From the NCBI GenBank assembly GCA_905221605.1, contig CAJNDS010002497.1:82001-146000 (forward strand): a stretch of DNA of 64,000 nucleotides, given 5' to 3'. The stretch comes from Symbiodinium natans. Lineage: Eukaryota; Sar; Dinophyceae; Suessiales; Symbiodiniaceae. Under the pieces are notes generated by a model. It was not told the DNA's origin. It searched no databases and saw nothing but the letters and a program-made list of their open reading frames with translations. Positions 19,901 through 25,900 of this stretch are shown piece after piece; position 1 is the first letter of the stretch; each line of letters begins with the position of its first letter. The translations under genes and the position numbers were made by a program.

Positions 19901-22900
19901 CCAGCCATAGCACTGCCACTCTTCTTCTCCCGAGTCCCATTGACCATACGAGGAGGAATCTTGGTACCATTGATCTGCATACCATGAATGACCCCACCAT
20001 TGGTCATATTTGCCACGTCTCCATCTGCGCGAACCAGACGACACAGCATCATCTCCGTCATCTTCCAGAGTCAGGAAGGTATCCATGATCAAGGTTCCAT
20101 CCTTTTCCACTTCCTGTACCACTGCTTCGACCTCATCGTCGAGCCTGAACGGATGCGCATCTTTCCCTTTCACAGGAATACATTCAGATCACCGTGATCC
20201 AAATAAACACCATCCGCATTGATACAGGAGACAATTCCAGTGAGTACATCTCCCTTTTCATAGCAATGCTTGCCGTGCGAAGCTGGGGGTACCTCATTGG
20301 GCACTTCATTCTGCGGGTCTCCAGAAGCTGGTACACCTTCTTCAGCTCCTTGAACATCCCCTGCTTCTACCATTGGACCAAGCTGCTTGTCCTGCTCTTG
20401 CACGAGTTCCGCAAGATCGTCCACCTTGCGCTCCAAAGACACAGAACTAACCTCCTTTTCAGCCAAAGGCTCTGCCTCTTCTGTTGCGGTTTGCACGGCG
20501 TCGACTTCCTGCAACCCGCCAGTCGGCAATATCTCCTCCTTCCTGGAGGGAGAGACCTCATCCGGGGTCCCCTACTAGGTCATCCACAGCAGGCATGCTT
20601 TCTTCCACTGCGGGATCCTTTGGCTCCATGGTTACCAAAGGAATATCACCACCATCAACAGTCACAGCTGCTTCATTGGCTTCGGTGTGACTTGAAACCT
20701 TCAGCTCCTCGCTCCTGACTTCAGAATGCGCAGGTGCGTCCACCACGGCATCTCCCTCATCAGTTGCTACAACGACCTGCTCCCCATTGTCACAGTCTGT
20801 TGCGGAGCTTGTACCTCCAGGTGCCTCAGCCCTTTTAACATCCATCGTCTGGGTCTTCTCAGGCACCTTTGCCCGCACCACATTGGCGCTCCAGGCTCCA
20901 TTTTCCCTTTCTGGCGCATTGGCCGCATCTCCAGCTACCTCTGAAGCATCGTCCTTCCTTTGAATGGCAGTAACAATGGCACCAGACGGAGAAACCTCTT
21001 CAGTCGCAACATCCAACGCTTTTTCTCCATCCTCCTTCTTTTCAGGACCAACCTCCTGAGTGCCAGATTCCTTTTCCACCATTTGCTCCTCAGTAGCCGA
21101 TGCACAACTCTCCTCCACATTGGAGATCATCCTGTCCGGACTTGCAGTTTCCACCGCTGCGTCACCCTCAGAAAGATCCTTGTCTCTCTCCTGATCCAGG
21201 TGTCCACCAGCCATTGCTTCCTGCAGTCCAGAAATTCCTTCCTCACCCAGGGAACCCGAGGTCAGGGCAGCTCCACCACCCCTTAAACCGATATCCCTAT
21301 TGGTAGAGGGAAAATCATCTTCTATAATACCATCTACACTACCCTGAAATGCCCTAGTGGACTCAGCCGTCGGTGTAGGCGATATAGGACCCAGCACTGA
21401 ATTTCCATCCTCCAGCGCATTGCCAGACGGTTCCTCAGTTTCTTTGCTGTCCCGCGTCTTATCACCCGGCTTAGGCAAAACCCACTTGCTCTCACCTGTG
21501 TCAAGGCAGTAATAATACTGTCTACCATCCTCATGGTGATGCCACTTCCAGCGTGTCTTATCACATGCTATGATCCACCGCTCATCCTGATGAAAACCAT
21601 CATCCTCAGAGATCTGGCGCATCTGATCAGCATCCTCGGACACCTGTTGTAACCTTTCAGCATCTAACTCCAAGACTTCCTCCTCATCCATGGTGACCTT
21701 AGCAGCTGAGGCAGGTTTCAAACCGTCCGCACTCCTTCCTTTGTTTTCATCGCTGCTCTCACCACCAATGGCATCTGCAGAAGAATTCCCTTGCATCTTG
21801 TCCTGAGTCACCCTTGATGCTGAGGGTATATCACCAGTGAGGACAGTCTGAGTCTCTTGACTGACCATCTCTCGACCAGAAGACAAAGATGAAGGTTGAT
21901 AGTTGTATTTTCGCAGTACCCGCAGGACAACCGCTTCCAACTCGCGATCTATACCACCAGTCTCATCCCAAGGCCTCTTCTCCCCAGGTTTCGGCAGTAC
22001 AGAAACTACAAGCTCTTCACCTTCAGCTCTGTCACCACTTCCCGCATTGGGAACCACGCCCCCATCAGGGACTCCTGCAACCGTTGATCCTCCCACTTGT
22101 TCCACCGCAGTGCCAGGCACCATTGCTTCTTGCACCACTCTTTGTGCGGAAGACCCAGTTGCACGATTGTTAGCTCCACCATCTTCACCATTCACCATGG
22201 AGGACTGGAGCCATTGCTTGGAAGAAGACATTGCTTTCTAACACCAAGCCCCGAAGAAAACAACTTACCGCAGGGAACCGCTTGGGCTCATAACCTACGG
22301 GGGCAACCGAAGGGGAAAGAGGAAAGAAATCAACCCTTGACAGCTGCCTATGATATGAATTTCCCAGATCGAACCAGAAACAAAGAAACCCAACTCCAGG
22401 GGTAAAGGCTAAAGGAGAAGGGACGGGACTACCACCACCCGTAACACCCAACCCCAACACCACGGACTTTTTACACGAAAGCTGACGGCTCTGGGCCATC
22501 CTTGAGCCAAATAGGTCACGGGTGTTTCACCCTTTTAAACCAACAAAGGCAACCTCCGCACCCTAAACCCAAGGTTACTTAGGGGGGGAACCTAGGGGAG
22601 AGGGGGGTAGTAGGGAAACCCATGATTCTTCCTTGGCCATTCGGACAAGGATCCCCGTGTCATCATCCAAATCCAGCTTGTGACAGGCGAGGTTATTCAG
22701 CCTATACTCCCCTTAGAACCTTAACAAAGGGTTTAGGGTTTAGGGTTTAGGGTTTGGGGTTTAGGGTTTATAGGGTTTAGGGTTTAGGGTTTAGGGTTTA
22801 GGGTTTAGGCTTTAGGGTTTAGGGTTTAGGGTTTAGGGTATTTCTACTCCACTCTTGGGCTTTATATAAACAAAAATAGAAACAGTAGTTCCCAAGGGGG

Positions 22901-25900
22901 GGATATAGGAGCTGGATGCCATGCTCCACCGCGACCATGCCAGCAAAGGCCCACAGATCCGCTCGTGAAATGCCGCTGTCTTTGGGCGACTGAGGCAGAC
23001 TTGGCGCCTGGAAAGCAGTGGCACAAAGTAGAAGTCAAAGAAACAAACGCAAAACAAAATGGCTTGCGGCCTGAACTAAACCCTAAACCCTAAACCCTAA
23101 ACCCTAAACCCGAAACCCGAAACCCTAAACCCTGTAGACCCTAAACAGGAAAGCGGGAAGCGCCAGTTCGGGGGAGTGATTGCCATGCATGATTGGCAGG
23201 GGCCAATGTTCTCGAACAATGCACGCAAGCCGCAATGAAACCCTAACAACCCCCCCCCCCCCCCAAACCCCTGAACCCTTAAACCCAAAACCCAAAGCCC
23301 GAAACCCTAAACCCTAAAGCCTAAAGCCCCTACCCTACCAACAGCGGCTCCGCCTCAAATAAGCACCAGCTACAGCAAATACAGGGAGACAAGTAGCTAG
23401 ACCCAGGAGAACCTAGGAATAGCAAAGGGTTTAGGGTTTAGGGTTTAGGGTTTAGGGCTTAGGGCTTAGGGCTTAGGGCTTAGGGTTTAGGGTTTCTAGA
23501 CCCAGGAAAACCTAGGAATAACAAGTGGTACCCCTTTTTGGTTCACACAAGCCCAGAACAAACGGGCCCCCAATAAGGAAGAAGAAAAAATCAAGACATT
23601 CATGGCGCCTTCTGTGGAAAAGTTGGGTCGGTGTAGATCTTCTCCAAGATCTCCACGGTGGGCTGCAAGCCGTTGTTGTGCCCATCATCACTGGCATTCA
23701 GCAGAAACTTTCTAAGCTGGTCTCGCGCGAAACGCTCGCCTACACCCGTCCACTCCAAGCATCCATCGCAGCCACCAGTGCCGTCGGCATACTTCATGCC
23801 TAGGATGCTCAGTGACCCAGGATTCAAAAGGGTACCCTTTTTTGCTTAAAGGGGTTTATAAGGGAACCTAAACTCCCAAAAAAGGGGAATAAGGGCACTA
23901 CTGGGCATCCTAGATGCAATCATGGAAGGCCAAACGCAGGAACTTGGCCATGGTTGGTAGACCCGACCTTGGTAGCACCAGTAACCATATGTGTAGTTCT
24001 CTAAATTAGGGTCCCTTTGGGGATCCCAAAAAGGGACACTAATTTAGGAAACTACCCGTACTATAATAAGGGCACCCTTTTTTGGGTTGGTTGCTTTACA
24101 AGGGAACCCAGAACCACAAAAAAGGGAAAAGGGTACCACTGGGCCACCAAGCGACCATCGTTCTCCTGGCACTTGGATGTTCCCTTCCCAACACAAGGCA
24201 TCCGGTTCCTGGAAGACACGGATCAACTTGGCTCTGATGGCCTTCCTTAGCTGTCCAGTAATTTGGGGGAATTAAGGGTTAACCTTTGGGATTATCAGGG
24301 ATTATACTACCCCAAAAAGGTTAAAGGTTACCTACTCTACTACTAGGCTTCTGGTGCTCTGGCGACCACTCAGCTCCAGGTTCGCCAGGCACATAGCTTT
24401 CTCCTGGCGCCTTGCCATAGGTGAAGTAGGCGTCCGGCTCGTGGCGCGTAGTGCAAGCTCCAGCGTCACTTGAGTAGCGAGAACACGTGGCGCCGACCTT
24501 CAGGCTGAAGAACTTGCAGTTCTTCTCTGAATTACATCTCCTGAGGGCACGTGGCAAGTGGACCAACTGGAACAAGAAGGTACTGGTAGCTGGAGGTGCT
24601 TGCATAGATTTGACCCATATGAAAGCATGAGCACGGAGGAATTCACCCTGGCCATTCCGGTGACCATTGCTAAAGTACAGTTAGGGTTTAGGGTTTAAGG
24701 TTAGGGTTTAGGGTTTAGGGTTTAGGGTTTAGGGTTTAGGGTTTAGGGTTTAGGGTTTAGGGTTTAGGGTTTAGGGTTTAGGGTTTAGGGTTTAGAGTGC
24801 GGGTTTACATGGTTGCTCAGGTTCTTGCTGCTCTATGGCACGGCATGGCTACAAGTACTCTCCGTCACAGGCGGGTGAAGGAAGATTCCAAAAACACAAT
24901 ATATATATATATATATATATGCTATATATATATACTATATATATATATATATACTGCAGTGTAATACATAACATAGATCTAAGAATAGACCATATAATGT
25001 CTATAGCCTATACAATCTCTAATATACAGTATCTTATTCAGTACAAATGAATGCAATTTCACACACAGTAAGTAACATATGATGTACCGGAGGGGCAAAG
25101 CTGAAAATATATGGATTAACCCCATGCCGGACAAGGACCGTGTCTAGGACCCTGCCGGACGCGCGAAGCATTCCTCTCCAGCCATCACCACTCCCCTCCC
25201 CCCGAAGCCTCCACTCCTTTGCATGCCTCCTCCATGCGATCGGACAGATAAAAGAATACTCTCATCACATGCGATGTTCCCTCTTCCCTGAAGCCCCCCA
25301 GTTTAAAAGGAACTCGCGATAGATTCGGGGAATGGCGACGAAAGAGAGTGAATGGCGACCCCCCTCCCCCCTCCCCCCTCCACCCGCACACACCCAACAA
25401 CCTTGATAGGTTCTAGAACATTCCCCCCCTTCCAATTTTCCCCTGCTCCCTGAAACCCCCCCCCCGACCAGGATTGGTCCTGTTCGCCAGCTCCCTGCCA
25501 AAGCAGAACTACCTCAAGCCTGGCTACACAAGCCTTCGCCACAAAATACGAGTCCATCTTCGGAAGTACATACATGTACGTATGTATATATATATATATA
25601 TATATGCTATATGATTATATATAACTATATACTAAATAAAACACGAACACTTTGTAATATGTCAGATAAAGCCTTTGGACCGGGTTGTGTGGGTGGACGT
25701 CTTTAGAGTACTTCCGTGGGTAGTGCAGCAGTTGCAAGCCATGTCCGTCTATCCGTAGACTCAGGCATCACATACCCTAAGCCCTAAACCCTAAACCCTG
25801 GGAATAAACTTCACCTTTGAGGCAAGATGCTGCGCACAGGTCTCAATGTCAACAGCGTCCGGTGCATACCATCCACCGATGTAGCCCCTGTCGCCTTAGT

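Larger units (their letters stand above)
13845..22560 (-). mobile_element. LTR retroelement (8.7 kb), gag-like coding only
   Basis: Two near-identical LTRs (22,296-22,560 and 13,845-14,106), a 5-bp TSD CCCTA, a primer site and a polypurine tract define a complete element on the minus strand inside an intron of peroxidase B. The interior carries long stretches of gag-like coding with at least five CCCH zinc fingers, a WW-like domain and an S1-like stretch, broken by several single-base frameshifts. I saw no reverse transcriptase (no YVDD/YADD box), integrase HHCC or protease motif, so it looks non-autonomous, mobilised in trans. Confidence 0.85.

Noticed and set aside
14417-22231. Several separate host genes with CCCH fingers
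   Set aside because: They lie between matched LTRs with PBS and PPT, share one strand and are continuous apart from one-base shifts.
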